NCBI RefSeq assembly: GCF_002812725.1
Contig: NZ_NMUN01000003.1
Coordinates: forward strand, 248,001 to 312,000
Length of the DNA: 64,000 bases
Reading direction: 5' to 3'
Origin: Microbacterium sp. BR1
Lineage (GTDB): Bacteria; Actinomycetota; Actinomycetes; Actinomycetales; Microbacteriaceae
This document shows, piece by piece, positions 34,432-44,334 of this stretch; the first letter of the stretch is position 1; every line of letters starts with the position of its first letter. Made by a program: the position numbers and the translations under genes. The notes beneath the pieces are model-generated. The model was given only the letters and a program-made list of their open reading frames with translations, searched no databases and was not told the DNA's origin.

Positions 34432-36696
34432 GTGGAGTCAATCTCCGAGATCCAGACCGGCGCCACCCCCATTCAGGGTGAGCAGACCGGTGACATCGCG
34501 CCCGAGGGCGCACAGACCACCGAAGTGGCACCTCAGGACGCCGCTCCTCAGGAAACGGCGCCTCAGGATGCCGCTCCTCAGGATGCCGTTCCTCAGGACG
34601 CCGCTCCTCAGGAAACGGCGTCTCAGGATGCCGCGCCCGTCGAGTCGGCACCCGAGCAGGGTTCCGCCGCGGCCGACGCATCCGCACCGGACGAGGCGCC
34701 CGCCGCGAAGCCGCCGCGCGCTTCGAAGCCGTCGCGTGCCTCGAACCGCCGTCGCGTGCGCGAGCTCGCAGCCGACTTCGGTGTGGACGCCAAGCGCGTC
34801 ATCGCCGTGGCCGCAGAGCTCGGTCACACGCTCAAGACGTCGCAGTCCGCGCTCGACGCCGAGGTCGACGCTCAGGTCTCCGCGGCCCTCACGGCTGCGG
34901 CCCTGACGTCGACGACGGATGCCTCGGCCTCCGACTCGTCCGCCGCCGCGGAGCCGAGTGCCGAGACGGCCGAGGGTGCCGCGAGCCCGTCGCCCGACGA
35001 GGCCCCGGCGATCACGCCGCCGTCCGATTCCGCAGCAGCGGGGTCCGACGTCGAGGGCACCGAGGCATCCGCGTCGTCCACCGATAACGCCCAGAACGAC
35101 GGCGGCGCCCAGACCGATGGCGAGGGCGGCGAGCAGACGGGAAGTCGTCGGAGCCGCAACCGCAACCGCAACCGCAGCCGCGGTGGTCGTGATGCGCAGG
35201 ACGGCCAGGACGGCCAGCCCGCTCAGACAGACCAGGCCGGCCAGGGCAATCAGAATCAGGGCGGCCAGAACCAGGGCCGTCAGGCCAAGGGCGACCAGAA
35301 CCAGGGCAGCCAGAACGCCCAGGCCGGTCAGAACCAGGGCAACCAGAACCAGCGTGGACAGAACCCGCAGCGTGGTCAGAACGCGCAGGCCCAGAACAAC
35401 GGCCCCGTGGACGACGACGACAACACGCAGGGCGGACGCGGCCGAGGCCGCGGTCGCACCAAGCGCTCGCCCGGCACGCCGATGGACGAGTTCGAGACCG
35501 AGATCGGCGACGACGACGTTCTCATCCCGATCGCCGGCATCCTCGATGTCCTCGACAACTACGCGTTCGTGCGCACATCCGGCTACCTGCCCGGCCCGAG
35601 CGACGTCTATGTCTCGCTCGGCCAGGTCAAGAAGTACAACCTGCGCAAGGGCGACGCCGTCGTCGGCGCGATCAAGCAGCCGCGCGAGGGCGAGCACCAG
35701 GGGCGTCAGAAGTACAACGCCCTGGTCAAGGTCGACGCGATCAACGGCCTGTCGGTCGAAGACGCGGCGACGCGTGTCGAGTTCGGCAAGCTCACGCCGC
35801 TCTACCCGCAGGACCGCCTGCGCCTCGAGACGGCGCCCGAGAAGCTGACGCAGCGCATCATCGACCTCGTCGCGCCCATCGGCAAGGGCCAGCGCGGCCT
35901 CATCGTCGCGCCTCCGAAGGCCGGCAAGACGATCGTGCTGCAGCAGATCGCCAACGCGATCGCGACGAACAACCCCGAGGTCCACCTCATGGTCGTGCTC
36001 GTCGACGAGCGCCCCGAAGAGGTCACCGACATGCAGCGGACGGTCCGCGGAGAGGTCATCGCCTCGACGTTCGACCGCCCCGCCGAAGACCACACGACGG
36101 TTGCCGAGCTCGCCATCGAGCGTGCCAAGCGCCTGGTCGAGCTCGGTCACGACGTCGTCGTGCTGCTCGACTCGATCACGCGCCTCGGCCGTGCCTACAA
36201 CATCTCGGCGCCGACCTCGGGTCGCGTGCTGAGCGGTGGTGTGGATGCTTCGGCGCTGTACCCGCCCAAGCGCTTCTTCGGTGCCGCGCGCAACATCGAG
36301 AACGGCGGATCGCTCACGATCCTCGCGACCGCGCTCGTCGAGACCGGGTCCAAGATGGACGAGGTCATCTTCGAGGAGTTCAAGGGAACGGGCAACAGCG
36401 AGCTGCGCCTCTCGCGTCAGCTCGCCGACAAGCGGATCTTCCCGGCCGTCGACGTGAACGCATCCTCCACGCGCCGCGAAGAGATGCTGCTCTCGGCCGA
36501 CGAGGTCAAGATCACGTGGAAGCTGCGACGTGCCCTCGCGGGCCTCGACCCGCAGCAGGCCCTCGAGGTCGTGCTCGGCAAGCTCAAAGAGACGAGCTCG
36601 AACGTGGAGTTCCTCGTGCAGATGCAGAAGTCGATCCCGGCGCCCACGACGGGCGCGCACGGCAGCAGCCACGGGCACGACAACAACATCCGCTGA
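34432..36696 (+). CDS. rho: Transcription termination factor Rho with extended N-terminus
   Basis: RNA-dependent helicase that ends transcription. 754 residues, against about 420 in E. coli. Layout: acidic Pro/Gln/Asp repeats (about 35-65), a module at about 106-158 starting [20 protein letters not shown] that resembles IF2_N rather than the usual Rho_N SAP-like domain, an acidic linker, an Arg/Asn then Gly-Gln-Asn-rich stretch (about 240-325), the RNA-binding OB fold (from about 370, [20 protein letters not shown]), Walker A PPKAGKT (about 494-500), [11 protein letters not shown], and the R-loop [20 protein letters not shown]. The GTG at 34432 follows AGGGAG. All motor motifs are intact. Confidence 0.96.
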   Translation: MESISEIQTGATPIQGEQTGDIAPEGAQTTEVAPQDAAPQETAPQDAAPQDAVPQDAAPQETASQDAAPVESAPEQGSAAADASAPDEAPAAKPPRASKPSRASNRRRVRELAADFGVDAKRVIAVAAELGHTLKTSQSALDAEVDAQVSAALTAAALTSTTDASASDSSAAAEPSAETAEGAASPSPDEAPAITPPSDSAAAGSDVEGTEASASSTDNAQNDGGAQTDGEGGEQTGSRRSRNRNRNRSRGGRDAQDGQDGQPAQTDQAGQGNQNQGGQNQGRQAKGDQNQGSQNAQAGQNQGNQNQRGQNPQRGQNAQAQNNGPVDDDDNTQGGRGRGRGRTKRSPGTPMDEFETEIGDDDVLIPIAGILDVLDNYAFVRTSGYLPGPSDVYVSLGQVKKYNLRKGDAVVGAIKQPREGEHQGRQKYNALVKVDAINGLSVEDAATRVEFGKLTPLYPQDRLRLETAPEKLTQRIIDLVAPIGKGQRGLIVAPPKAGKTIVLQQIANAIATNNPEVHLMVVLVDERPEEVTDMQRTVRGEVIASTFDRPAEDHTTVAELAIERAKRLVELGHDVVVLLDSITRLGRAYNISAPTSGRVLSGGVDASALYPPKRFFGAARNIENGGSLTILATALVETGSKMDEVIFEEFKGTGNSELRLSRQLADKRIFPAVDVNASSTRREEMLLSADEVKITWKLRRALAGLDPQQALEVVLGKLKETSSNVEFLVQMQKSIPAPTTGAHGSSHGHDNNIR
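34527..34635. repeat. In-frame 15-bp repeats in rho 5' region
   Basis: The unit (CCTCAGGAYGCCGCT and variants with GAAACG) is repeated about seven times, encoding alternating PQDAA and PQETA pentapeptides. Copy number can change without shifting the frame. Confidence 0.75.
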
Positions 36697-36707
36697 TCGG
36701 GGACGCT

Positions 36708-37796
36708 GTGTCCGAGCCCGGGATCTTCGACTCCGTTCGCGGCCTGATCGACGAGCACCGGCGGGTGCAGGAGGAACTCTCCGACCCCGCCGTGCACGCC
36801 GATGCGGGCCGTGCCAAGCGCGTCAATCGACGCTACGCCGAGCTGAGCCGGATCGTGGCCGCGTACGACGCGTGGACCGCGGCATCCGATGACCTTGCGG
36901 CGGCGCGCGAACTCGCGCGCGAGGATGCGGCGTTCGCCGAAGAGGTTCCCGGACTCGAAGAGCGGGTCGACGCGGCGCAGGAGCGCCTGCGTCGCCTGCT
37001 GATTCCGCGCGACCCCGACGATGCGCGCGACGTGATCATGGAGATCAAGGGCGGCGAGGGCGGTGCCGAGAGCGCCCTCTTCGCGGCGGATCTGCTGCGG
37101 ATGTACATGCAGTACGCCGCGTCCAAGGGCTGGAAGACCGAGCTGCTCGAGCGCACCGAATCGGACCTCGGTGGATATAAAGACGTGCAGGTCGCGATCA
37201 AGGGATCCTCGGCCGATCCCGCGCAGGGCGTCTGGGCGCACCTGAAGTACGAGGGTGGCGTCCACCGCGTGCAGCGGGTGCCCGCGACCGAGTCGCAGGG
37301 GCGCATCCACACGTCGACGACCGGTGTGCTGGTGTTCCCCGAGGTCGATGAGCCCGACGAGGTCGAGATCAATCAGTACGACCTCAAGATCGACGTGTTC
37401 CGCTCGTCCGGTCCCGGTGGTCAGTCGGTCAACACGACCGACTCGGCCGTGCGCATCACGCACCTCCCGACGGGCATCGTCGTGTCGATGCAGAACGAGA
37501 AGTCGCAGCTGCAGAACCGCGAGGCCGGCATGCGCGTCCTGCGCGCCCGCATCCTCGCGCGGCAGCAGGAAGAGATCGCGGCCGCGGCATCCGATGCCCG
37601 CAAGTCGCAGATCCGCGGGATGGATCGCTCCGAACGCATCCGCACCTACAACTTCCCCGAGAACCGCATCGCGGACCACAGGACGGGCTACAAGGCGTAC
37701 AACCTCGACCAGGTGATGGACGGTGCCCTCGGCCCCGTGATCGACTCCTGCATCGCGGCGGACGAGGAAGAGCGCCTCGCCTCTCTCGGCACCTGA
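36708..37796 (+). CDS. prfA: Peptide chain release factor 1
   Basis: Reads UAA/UAG in the ribosome. 362 residues: the stop-codon tripeptide PAT of RF1 within [16 protein letters not shown], and the catalytic GGQ (237-239) in [16 protein letters not shown] whose Gln is methylated by PrmC (encoded at 42654). The GTG at 36708 gives the standard N-terminus; it lies 11 bases after rho. Confidence 0.96.
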   Translation: MSEPGIFDSVRGLIDEHRRVQEELSDPAVHADAGRAKRVNRRYAELSRIVAAYDAWTAASDDLAAARELAREDAAFAEEVPGLEERVDAAQERLRRLLIPRDPDDARDVIMEIKGGEGGAESALFAADLLRMYMQYAASKGWKTELLERTESDLGGYKDVQVAIKGSSADPAQGVWAHLKYEGGVHRVQRVPATESQGRIHTSTTGVLVFPEVDEPDEVEINQYDLKIDVFRSSGPGGQSVNTTDSAVRITHLPTGIVVSMQNEKSQLQNREAGMRVLRARILARQQEEIAAAASDARKSQIRGMDRSERIRTYNFPENRIADHRTGYKAYNLDQVMDGALGPVIDSCIAADEEERLASLGT

Positions 37797-37843
37797 TACC
37801 TCCGCCCGACCGGCGCGCCGCGCGCTCGCCGTCGGCAACCCTC

Positions 37844-37901
37844 CGAACGGTCGCGACACGCCGCACGAGCACCGTGGCACACGGCGAGTCGCGACCGTTC
37901 G
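37844..37901. repeat. Palindrome (CGAACGG family) after prfA
   Basis: The 20-base outer arms (37844-37863, 37882-37901) pair at 19 of 20 positions around an 18-base centre. The left arm is identical to the first 20 bases of the palindrome at 26606. Likely terminator or REP-like repeat. Confidence 0.85.
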
Positions 37902-37941
37902 CGCAGCACGTCCCGCCTGGGCAGGTCATGCTTTGACGCGA

Positions 37942-37947
37942 TAGGGT
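37942..37947 (+). promoter_or_regulatory. -10 box of holin-family gene, leaderless spacing
   Basis: TAGGGT, exactly 6 bases before the GTG at 37954. Confidence 0.45.
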
Positions 37948-37953
37948 CGCCAC

Positions 37954-38361
37954 GTGATCGCCTTCGTCATCCGCAGCCTCATCTTCGTCCTGTCGGCCGC
38001 CCTGGGGCTCCTCGTCGCCGACTGGGTGCTGCCCGGTTTTCAGATCCAGTGGCACGAGTGGTGGGGCTTCGTCATCTGCGTGCTGATCTTCGCGGTGCTG
38101 CAGAGCGTGCTCGCGCCCTGGATCGCGAAGATGGCCCGCCGGTATGCGCCGACACTGCTCGGCGGCATCGGCATCGTGTCGACCTTCGTGGCCCTGCTCG
38201 TCGTCGTCCTCCTGCCGATCGGGGGCCTGCGCATCACGGATGCGATCTCGTGGGTTCTCGCGCCCGTCGTCGTCTGGCTGATCACGGCGCTCGCGACGCT
38301 CTTCCTGCCCATGATCTTCCTCAAGAAGAAGGTCGGCGAGGCGCGCGAGTCCCGCCCCTGA
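37954..38361 (+). CDS. Phage-holin-family (YvlD-like) membrane protein
   Basis: 135 residues with four hydrophobic helices (about 5-27, 33-52, 68-90, 97-120). The pattern of a short loop with PGF after the first helix and a conserved NxxxxP-like region matches the small "phage holin family 4" group, which in most actinomycetes is a chromosomal membrane protein and not a lysis gene. No lytic enzyme is nearby. Function unknown. GTG start fixed by the TAGGGT box. Confidence 0.75.
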   Translation: MIAFVIRSLIFVLSAALGLLVADWVLPGFQIQWHEWWGFVICVLIFAVLQSVLAPWIAKMARRYAPTLLGGIGIVSTFVALLVVVLLPIGGLRITDAISWVLAPVVVWLITALATLFLPMIFLKKKVGEARESRP

Positions 38362-38402
38362 ACCCTTCGAGGCCCGATTCGCGCCGAGTCGACCCCGCGA
38401 AC

Positions 38403-38450
38403 GGACGCAACATGCCGCGCGATGAACTGACCGCGCGGCATGTTGCGTCC
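38403..38450. repeat. Palindrome (variant CGAACGG family) between convergent genes
   Basis: Arms GGACGCAACATGCCGCGCG and complement (19 bp, perfect) with a 10-base loop, preceded by CGAAC. Compared with the copy at 26606 it carries CGCAACATGCCG for CGCGACACGCCG. Placed to terminate both convergent transcripts. Confidence 0.85.
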
Positions 38451-38505
38451 TCTCGCGAGGAGTTTGGCGCCGAGCCCTCGCTGAGGGGGGCTTGCCGGCC
38501 CGGGT

Positions 38506-40101
38506 CTAGGAACCCGACGCAGCTCGCACGCGCAGCAGGAGGTCCGGCGCGGTCCGGTCGAGGATGCGCCCGCCGATCTGGATGCCGAGGATGAAGAACA
38601 CGACGCCGAGCACCACTCCCACGATCAGCGCGAGCCATCCGAAGAGCGTGTCGCCCGTGACGGCGACCAGGACGGCCAGCACGATCTCGGGTGCCGCCAG
38701 CAGGGCCGCCAGCACCCACACGCCCAGGAAGCCCAGGAAGATCGAGAAAGTTGCGCCGGGAACCCGCTTGAACGGGTTGTCGCCCGGCGCGGGAACCGGC
38801 ACGATCAGGTAGGCCGAGCTCACGGCGCAGACGCCGTATGCCGTGAGGAGCATGCCGATCGCCGACCCGATGATCGCGGGGGCCAGGTGCCAGTCGCCCG
38901 TGATGGCGATCGTCACGACCGCCGTGACGACGACCAGCGGAAGCCCGACGGTAGCGGCGCCCAGCATACGCCCGAGCCGGTCGGCACGTCCGCGCACACC
39001 GGTCGCGACGATCGTTCCGAAAGCCGTGCCGTCGTACGACACGTCCGCGTACGGCACGATTCCGAGCACGAAGGCGACGAACGTGGCGCTGAAGGCGATG
39101 AACGTGTTGGACATGTCGCCGCGCGCCCAGAACACGACGAGCACGGGCACGAGTGGCACGGTGATGAGCTGTCGCAGATATCGCGGGTCGTGCACCCAGT
39201 AGGTGAGGGACCGGGCCCAGCTGGCGCCCGTTCCGCCGGTCGGCAGGCGACCGAACCATCCGAGCTTTCCGGCCGCCACCTGGCGTCCGCCGCGTGCCGG
39301 GGGCGCGATGAGGGACGCGGAGAGGCTGCGATACCAGATGAACCACAGGAGCGCGATGCTGCCGATGGCGATCAGCAGCTTGGCGCCCGCGACGAGCGGT
39401 GCACCGGAGGCGAGATCGCCCGGCGCCGACCACGCGGCCGCGAGGGGAGTCCACGAGACCGTTTCGAGCACGCCGCCGAGCGCGCTCAGATCGTCGGACG
39501 GCCCCGAGGCCGCCCGGATCAGCCCGCCGATTCCGGCGATGATCGGTCCCGCGAGGATGAGCACGATGAAGGCGACCATGCCGATCACCTCGCGGATGCG
39601 CCGACCGCCCGTCATCCCGCCGGCGATCGCGGCGAAGGTGCGGGATGCGATGACACAGAGCAGGATGCCGAGGGGAACGCAGACGACGGCCGCCGCGAGA
39701 GCGATCGGCCACCGCCACCAGGCGACGAGGCTGGCGAGACCCCCGAGCACCGTGGCGAGGCCGGGGACGCCGGTCAGTCCCGCGGCCGTCAGCGCCACCA
39801 TCATCCGTCCCGTGGTGAGCGGGAACGTCGCGAGACGGGACGGATCGAGGGTCGTGTCGATGCCCGCCGCGAAGACGGGTGCGAGCACCCAGCCGAGCGT
39901 CAGCAGGCCACCACCCGCGATCAGCACGAGCCGTGTCACCTCGAGGCCGAGGGCACCGACGAAGAACAGCCCGAGCGCGATCAGGCCGACGGCGCCGATG
40001 GCCCAGAGCGTCCCGAAGATGAACCCGACGAGCTGCCACGGATGGCGGGAGAGAGTGTTGCCGAGGACGCGGAACCGGATCCTCAGGAGAGTCGCAACCA
40101 C
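38506..40101 (-). CDS. ABC transporter permease protein
   Basis: 531 residues with about 12 hydrophobic helices. An N-terminal half begins RIRFRVLGNTLSRHPWQLVGF and a second half contains WVHDPRYLRQLITVPLVP. This large ABC-2-like permease is of a type typical of actinomycetes. The substrate is unknown, an exporter being more likely since no binding protein is present. The GTG at 40101 overlaps the ATPase end by 19 bases, so the two are translationally coupled. Confidence 0.83.
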   Translation of the reverse strand: MVATLLRIRFRVLGNTLSRHPWQLVGFIFGTLWAIGAVGLIALGLFFVGALGLEVTRLVLIAGGGLLTLGWVLAPVFAAGIDTTLDPSRLATFPLTTGRMMVALTAAGLTGVPGLATVLGGLASLVAWWRWPIALAAAVVCVPLGILLCVIASRTFAAIAGGMTGGRRIREVIGMVAFIVLILAGPIIAGIGGLIRAASGPSDDLSALGGVLETVSWTPLAAAWSAPGDLASGAPLVAGAKLLIAIGSIALLWFIWYRSLSASLIAPPARGGRQVAAGKLGWFGRLPTGGTGASWARSLTYWVHDPRYLRQLITVPLVPVLVVFWARGDMSNTFIAFSATFVAFVLGIVPYADVSYDGTAFGTIVATGVRGRADRLGRMLGAATVGLPLVVVTAVVTIAITGDWHLAPAIIGSAIGMLLTAYGVCAVSSAYLIVPVPAPGDNPFKRVPGATFSIFLGFLGVWVLAALLAAPEIVLAVLVAVTGDTLFGWLALIVGVVLGVVFFILGIQIGGRILDRTAPDLLLRVRAASGS

Positions 40102-40892
40102 TCGGGGCCCTCCGTGTGGTGACGACCGCCGACGAGTTCGACGAAGCGGTCCTGCAGGGTCGCGTCGCCGCGCACCTCGGCGACCGTGCCGGCGGCGAGG
40201 ACGCGCCCGGCCGCGATGACGGCGACGTGGTCGCACATCCGCTGCACGAGGTCCATCGAGTGGCTCGACACGATCACCGTGCCGCCACCCTTCGTGTAGT
40301 CGCGCAGGATGTCCTCGATGTTTGCGGCCGAAACCGGGTCGACGGACTCGAACGGTTCATCGAGGACGAGGATGCGGGGGGCGTGGACGAGCGCGCAGGC
40401 CAGGGCGATCTTCTTGGTCATGCCGGCCGAGTAGTCGACGACGGGTGTTCCGGCGGCCGGGGTCAGGTCCATGATCCGGAGCAGGTCTGCCGTGCGGGCC
40501 GCGACCTCTGCGTGCGACAGGCCGAACATCATGCCGGTGTACGTCACCAGCTGCTCACCCGTCAGCCGGTCGAAAAGGCGCACGCCGTCGGCGAGGTTGC
40601 CGATCATCGCCTTGGCGCGGACGGGCTCCGCCCACACGTCCACTCCGTGGATGAAAGCCCGTCCGGCATCGGGTCGCAGGAGCCCCGTCGCCATCGAGAG
40701 CGTGGTGGTCTTGCCCGCTCCGTTCGGTCCGACCAGACCGTAGAAAGACCCCTCGGGAACCACGAGGTCGAGCTGATCGACCGCGGTCTTCTCGCCGAAT
40801 CGCTTGACGAGGCCGATCAGCTGCATCGCGAGGGCGGGGCCAGGGGTGGAGGATGGTGGCGGCGCGGCCGCGGAAGGAGTCGGCGAAGTCAC
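40083..40892 (-). CDS. ABC transporter ATP-binding protein
   Basis: About 269 residues. Walker A is GPNGAGKT, the signature is YSAGMTKKIALACAL (a variant of LSGGQ), Walker B is ILVLDEPFESVD and the switch His is in VIVSSHSMD. This CcmA-like subgroup works with separate permeases, here the gene directly downstream. Two GTGs are adjacent (40895, 40892); the second is 6 bases from a TAGCGT box and is preferred. An ATG 22 codons further in is an alternative. Confidence 0.92.
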   Translation of the reverse strand: MTSPTPSAAAPPPSSTPGPALAMQLIGLVKRFGEKTAVDQLDLVVPEGSFYGLVGPNGAGKTTTLSMATGLLRPDAGRAFIHGVDVWAEPVRAKAMIGNLADGVRLFDRLTGEQLVTYTGMMFGLSHAEVAARTADLLRIMDLTPAAGTPVVDYSAGMTKKIALACALVHAPRILVLDEPFESVDPVSAANIEDILRDYTKGGGTVIVSSHSMDLVQRMCDHVAVIAAGRVLAAGTVAEVRGDATLQDRFVELVGGRHHTEGPEWLRLS

Positions 40893-40898
40893 CACTTC

Positions 40899-40904
40899 AC
40901 GCTA
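40899..40904 (-). promoter_or_regulatory. -10 box of ABC ATPase gene, leaderless spacing
   Basis: TAGCGT on the minus strand; 6 bases to the GTG at 40892. Confidence 0.45.
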
Positions 40905-40965
40905 CGTGTTCACCCGTAGCTGGTATATCAGTCGTTCGGTGTGTCGCGGGGGTGGGCGGGACGGA

Positions 40966-41544
40966 TCAGATCGAGTATTCCGGTGCGGTCAGCAGCGCGC
41001 GGGTGTCTTCTCCGGGGCGACGGGCACGAGCTTTGGCCGGTATGCCGACGAGCACCGAGTTCGCGGGTGCGTCGCGGGTGACGACGGCGTTGGCGCCGAC
41101 CGCCGAGTCGTCGCCGATCGTGACGGGTCCGAGGATCTTCGCGCCGGCCCCGACGACCACACGGTCGCCGAGGGTGGGGTGCCGCTTGCCGCCCTCGCGC
41201 TGGCGGCCGCCGAGCGTCACGCCGTGGTACAGCATGACGTCGTCGCCCGCCTCGACGGTCTCGCCGATCACGACGCCCATGCCGTGGTCGATGAAGAAGC
41301 GGCGTCCGAGTCGCGCGCCGGGGTGGATCTCGATGCCGGTCAACCACCGCGTGAGCTGCGACAGCGCGCGCGCCAGGAACTTCGCGCCCCGCACCCACAG
41401 GCGGTGATGGATGCGATAGGCCCACACGGCATGGAGCCCCGGATACAGCAGGGCGATCTCGAGGTCACCGCGTGCCGCGGGATCCCGCAGGCGAGCGGCC
41501 GCGACATCCTCGCGGACGCTCAGCCAGGCGGAACGCAGGCCCAC
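40966..41544 (-). CDS. cysE: Serine O-acetyltransferase
   Basis: Makes O-acetylserine for cysteine synthesis. 192 residues: a helical N-terminus ([18 protein letters not shown]) then the left-handed beta helix with catalytic His in [18 protein letters not shown] and GVTLGGR, ending in [24 protein letters not shown] repeats. The short form (no long N-terminal domain) is typical of actinomycetes. GTG start one base after the cysK stop; the two enzymes normally form the cysteine synthase complex. Confidence 0.93.
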   Translation of the reverse strand: MGLRSAWLSVREDVAAARLRDPAARGDLEIALLYPGLHAVWAYRIHHRLWVRGAKFLARALSQLTRWLTGIEIHPGARLGRRFFIDHGMGVVIGETVEAGDDVMLYHGVTLGGRQREGGKRHPTLGDRVVVGAGAKILGPVTIGDDSAVGANAVVTRDAPANSVLVGIPAKARARRPGEDTRALLTAPEYSI

Positions 41545-41545
41545 G

Positions 41546-42484
41546 TCAGTCCTCGCGCAGGTGCTCGTAGAGAGCGGTGGAGAGGTAGCGCTCACCGGCC
41601 GAGGGGACGATGACCACGATGTTCTTGCCGGCGGCTTCGGGGCGGGCGGCGATCTGCAGGGCTGCCCAGATGGCGGCGCCACTGGACATGCCCACGAGGA
41701 TGCCCTCGTCGGTCGCGACCTTGCGGGCGACCTCCAGGGTGTCTTCGAACGAGACGTCGATGACCTCGTCGATGACGTCGCGGTCGAGGATCTCGGGTAC
41801 GAAGTTCGGGCCGATGCCCTGGATCTTGTGCGGGCCGGGGTGACCCTTCGTGAGGATGGGGGAGTCGGCCGGCTCGACGGCCACGATCTGCACGCCCGGC
41901 ACGCGCTCCTTGAGCACCTGGCCGACGCCCGTGATGGTGCCGCCCGTGCCGATGCCGGCCACGAAGTATCCGATGTCGCCGTCGGTGTCGCGCAGGATCT
42001 CTTCGGCGGTCGTCTTGCGGTGGATGGCGGGGTTCGCCTCGTTCTCGAACTGGCGGGCCCAGATCGCGCCCGGTGTGTCGGCGACGATCTGCTTGGCGAC
42101 GTTGACGGCCTCCGACATCCCCTTCGTGGGGTCGGTGAGCACGAGCTCGGCGCCGAACGCCTTCAGCAGCATTCGCCGCTCCTTCGACATCGAGGCGGGC
42201 ATCGTCAGGATCACCTTGTAGCCGCGGGCGGCGCCGACCATGGCGAGGGCGATACCGGTGTTGCCGCTCGTGGACTCGACGATCGTTCCGCCGGGCTTCA
42301 GCTCGCCGGATGCCTCGGCCGCATCGACGATCGCGATACCCAGGCGGTCCTTCACGCTCGAGACCGGGTTGTAGAACTCCAGTTTTGCGAGCACCACACC
42401 CCCGAGTCCCTCGGTCACGCGGTTGAGGCGGACGAGTGGGGTGTTTCCGAATGCGGAGGTGATGTCGGGGTGGATACCGGCCAT
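41546..42484 (-). CDS. cysK: Cysteine synthase A (O-acetylserine sulfhydrylase)
   Basis: Makes cysteine from O-acetylserine and sulfide. 312 residues, PLP Lys45 in [11 protein letters not shown], substrate loop [11 protein letters not shown], and glycine loop [16 protein letters not shown] lies about 8 bases before the ATG at 42484. First gene of the cysK-cysE pair. Confidence 0.96.
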   Translation of the reverse strand: MAGIHPDITSAFGNTPLVRLNRVTEGLGGVVLAKLEFYNPVSSVKDRLGIAIVDAAEASGELKPGGTIVESTSGNTGIALAMVGAARGYKVILTMPASMSKERRMLLKAFGAELVLTDPTKGMSEAVNVAKQIVADTPGAIWARQFENEANPAIHRKTTAEEILRDTDGDIGYFVAGIGTGGTITGVGQVLKERVPGVQIVAVEPADSPILTKGHPGPHKIQGIGPNFVPEILDRDVIDEVIDVSFEDTLEVARKVATDEGILVGMSSGAAIWAALQIAARPEAAGKNIVVIVPSAGERYLSTALYEHLRED

Positions 42485-42560
42485 GGGCGTGCCTTTCGCG
42501 ATGGTGCAGGTGTCTCGGGCGGAAGCGGTGCTTCGGCGTCGACCTCGACGCACTCCCACG

Positions 42561-42566
42561 AGCCTA
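42561..42566 (-). promoter_or_regulatory. Candidate -10 box of cysK
   Basis: TAGGCT on the minus strand, about 76 bases upstream of cysK. Confidence 0.35.
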
Positions 42567-42653
42567 GGCGAGGCCCATCGGGGTCGGCGCGATTGTGACG
42601 ATTCCGCGGATTCGCGGCTCGGTGGAGCGGCCCCCGGTAATGTGGTGGCGCTC

Positions 42654-43544
42654 ATGCCCCCCTCCGAAAACCCCCCTCCTTCCGCGCGCGCGCTTTCGCC
42701 CCTGCTGCGCGTGGCCGCCGAGCGACTCGCCGCGGCGGGCATCGCCGACCCCGGGGTCGATGTCGAACTCCTCGCCGCGCACGTGCTCGGCACGAGCCGC
42801 GGGGGAGTGCAGGCCGCCAGCATCCGGGGCGATGAGATCGAGAGCGCGGATGCCTCGGCGTTCGACGAACTTGTCGAGCGGCGAGCCGCGCGGGTTCCGC
42901 TGCAGCACATCACCGGGTATGCCCCGTTCCGGCGTCTGGTCCTGAAGGTCGGTCCCGGGGTCTTCGTGCCGCGCCCCGAGACCGAGATCGTCGCGCAGTT
43001 CGCGATCGACTCGCTCGGTGCCGCCGCGTCACCGACGCCCATCGCGGTGGACCTCGGCACGGGCAGCGGCGCGCTGGCGCTCGCTCTCGCGACCGAGGTG
43101 CCGCACGCGATGGTCTACGGCGTCGAGAAGTCGCCGGATGCCTTCGTCTGGGCGAAGGGCAACGCGGAGTTCGTCGGGGCGACGAACGCGCGGATCGTCC
43201 GCGGTGACCTCGACACGGCGCTCTCCGACCTCGACGGCACGGTCGATGTCGTCGTCTCGAACCCCCCGTACGTTCCGGACGACGCGATCCCGCGCGACCC
43301 CGAGGTGCGCTTCCACGACCCTGAGGCCGCGCTCTACGGCGGACCCGACGGCCTGGACGTCGTGCGGCGCGTGAGCCGCGCGGCCCTGCGCCTGGTGCAT
43401 TCCGGGGGCACGGTCGTGATCGAGCACGGCGAGTGGCAGGGCGCGGCGGTGCGAGACATCCTGACGGCGGACGGATGGCGCGCGGCCGCGACGCATCCGG
43501 ATCTGACGATGCGCGACCGCGCGACCACGGCGCTGCGTCCCTGA
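42654..43544 (+). CDS. prmC: Peptide chain release factor N5-glutamine methyltransferase
   Basis: Methylates the GGQ glutamine of release factors (RF1 is encoded at 36708). 296 residues with an N-terminal helical domain, SAM motif [11 protein letters not shown] and the catalytic NPPY (203-206). TAATGT lies 10 bases before the ATG, so transcription may begin near the start. It is usually adjacent to prfA; here about 4.9 kb separates them. Confidence 0.93.
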   Translation: MPPSENPPPSARALSPLLRVAAERLAAAGIADPGVDVELLAAHVLGTSRGGVQAASIRGDEIESADASAFDELVERRAARVPLQHITGYAPFRRLVLKVGPGVFVPRPETEIVAQFAIDSLGAAASPTPIAVDLGTGSGALALALATEVPHAMVYGVEKSPDAFVWAKGNAEFVGATNARIVRGDLDTALSDLDGTVDVVVSNPPYVPDDAIPRDPEVRFHDPEAALYGGPDGLDVVRRVSRAALRLVHSGGTVVIEHGEWQGAAVRDILTADGWRAAATHPDLTMRDRATTALRP

Positions 43545-43629
43545 GGTGAACGCACGCACGGCTCGCGGCGTCTGCGCGAATCGCGCGGGACGGGGATGGC
43601 ATCGGGCGGGCGACGCGGATGCCCCACCG

Positions 43630-43635
43630 TAGACT
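43630..43635 (+). promoter_or_regulatory. -10 box of tsaC
   Basis: TAGACT, 9 bases before the ATG at 43645. Confidence 0.45.
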
Positions 43636-43644
43636 TGGCGGGAC

Positions 43645-44334
43645 ATGTCCGACATCTTCGACTGCCGCGACGAGGCGCAGCTCCTCGCGGGCCTGCGGCA
43701 CGCGCGACGTTCTATCGCGCGCGGTGAGCTCGTCGTTCTGCCGACCGACACGGTCTACGGTGTGGCGGCGGATGCCTTCGACCCGGCCGCTGTCACCGCT
43801 CTGCTGGCCGCGAAGGGGCGCGGTCGCCAGTCGCCCCCGCCGGTCCTCGTCTCGGGCGCACCGATGCTCGCGGCGCTCGTCAGCGAGGTGCCCGAGCCCG
43901 TCGAGCGGTTGATCGCCGAGTTCTGGCCCGGCGGGCTCACCATCGTGCTGCCGAGCCAGCCCTCGCTCGCGTGGGACCTGGGCGAGACGCACGGCACCGT
44001 CGCGGTGCGGATGCCCGACAATCGCGTCACCCTCGACCTGATTCAGGATGCGGGGCCGCTCGCGGTCTCGAGCGCCAACCTCACGGGTCGCCCGGCCGCG
44101 ACATCCGTCCTCGAGGCGGAGCGGATGCTGCGCAGCAGCGTCAAGGTGTACCTCGATGACGGACCGTCGAACACGGGTGTCGCGTCCACGATCATCGATG
44201 CCACCGCGCTGGCCCGCCACGAGAAGGACGCGCGGGTGCGGGTGCTGCGCGAGGGCGCCGTGTCTTTCGAGCGGCTGCGCGAATCGCTGGGCGAGCTCCT
44301 GGGCGACTCCCTCGAGTCGGGTGCCACCGCGTGA
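43645..44334 (+). CDS. tsaC: L-threonylcarbamoyladenylate synthase
   Basis: Forms threonylcarbamoyl-AMP for the t6A37 tRNA modification. 229 residues of the YrdC/Sua5 fold: GELVVLPTDTVYGVAADAF, a KGR segment (AAKGRGRQSPPP), FWPGGLTIVL and SSANLTGRPAAT. The short form without the C-terminal Sua5 domain corresponds to TsaC. The wecA start overlaps its stop (GTGA). Confidence 0.93.
   Translation: MSDIFDCRDEAQLLAGLRHARRSIARGELVVLPTDTVYGVAADAFDPAAVTALLAAKGRGRQSPPPVLVSGAPMLAALVSEVPEPVERLIAEFWPGGLTIVLPSQPSLAWDLGETHGTVAVRMPDNRVTLDLIQDAGPLAVSSANLTGRPAATSVLEAERMLRSSVKVYLDDGPSNTGVASTIIDATALARHEKDARVRVLREGAVSFERLRESLGELLGDSLESGATA

Noticed and set aside
34438..36678. Long minus-strand frame opposite rho
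   Set aside because: A shadow of rho; repetitive residues mirror the rho repeats.
37954..38361. Prophage lysis cassette
   Set aside because: The holin-family protein has no endolysin or phage genes nearby and such proteins are usual chromosomal genes.
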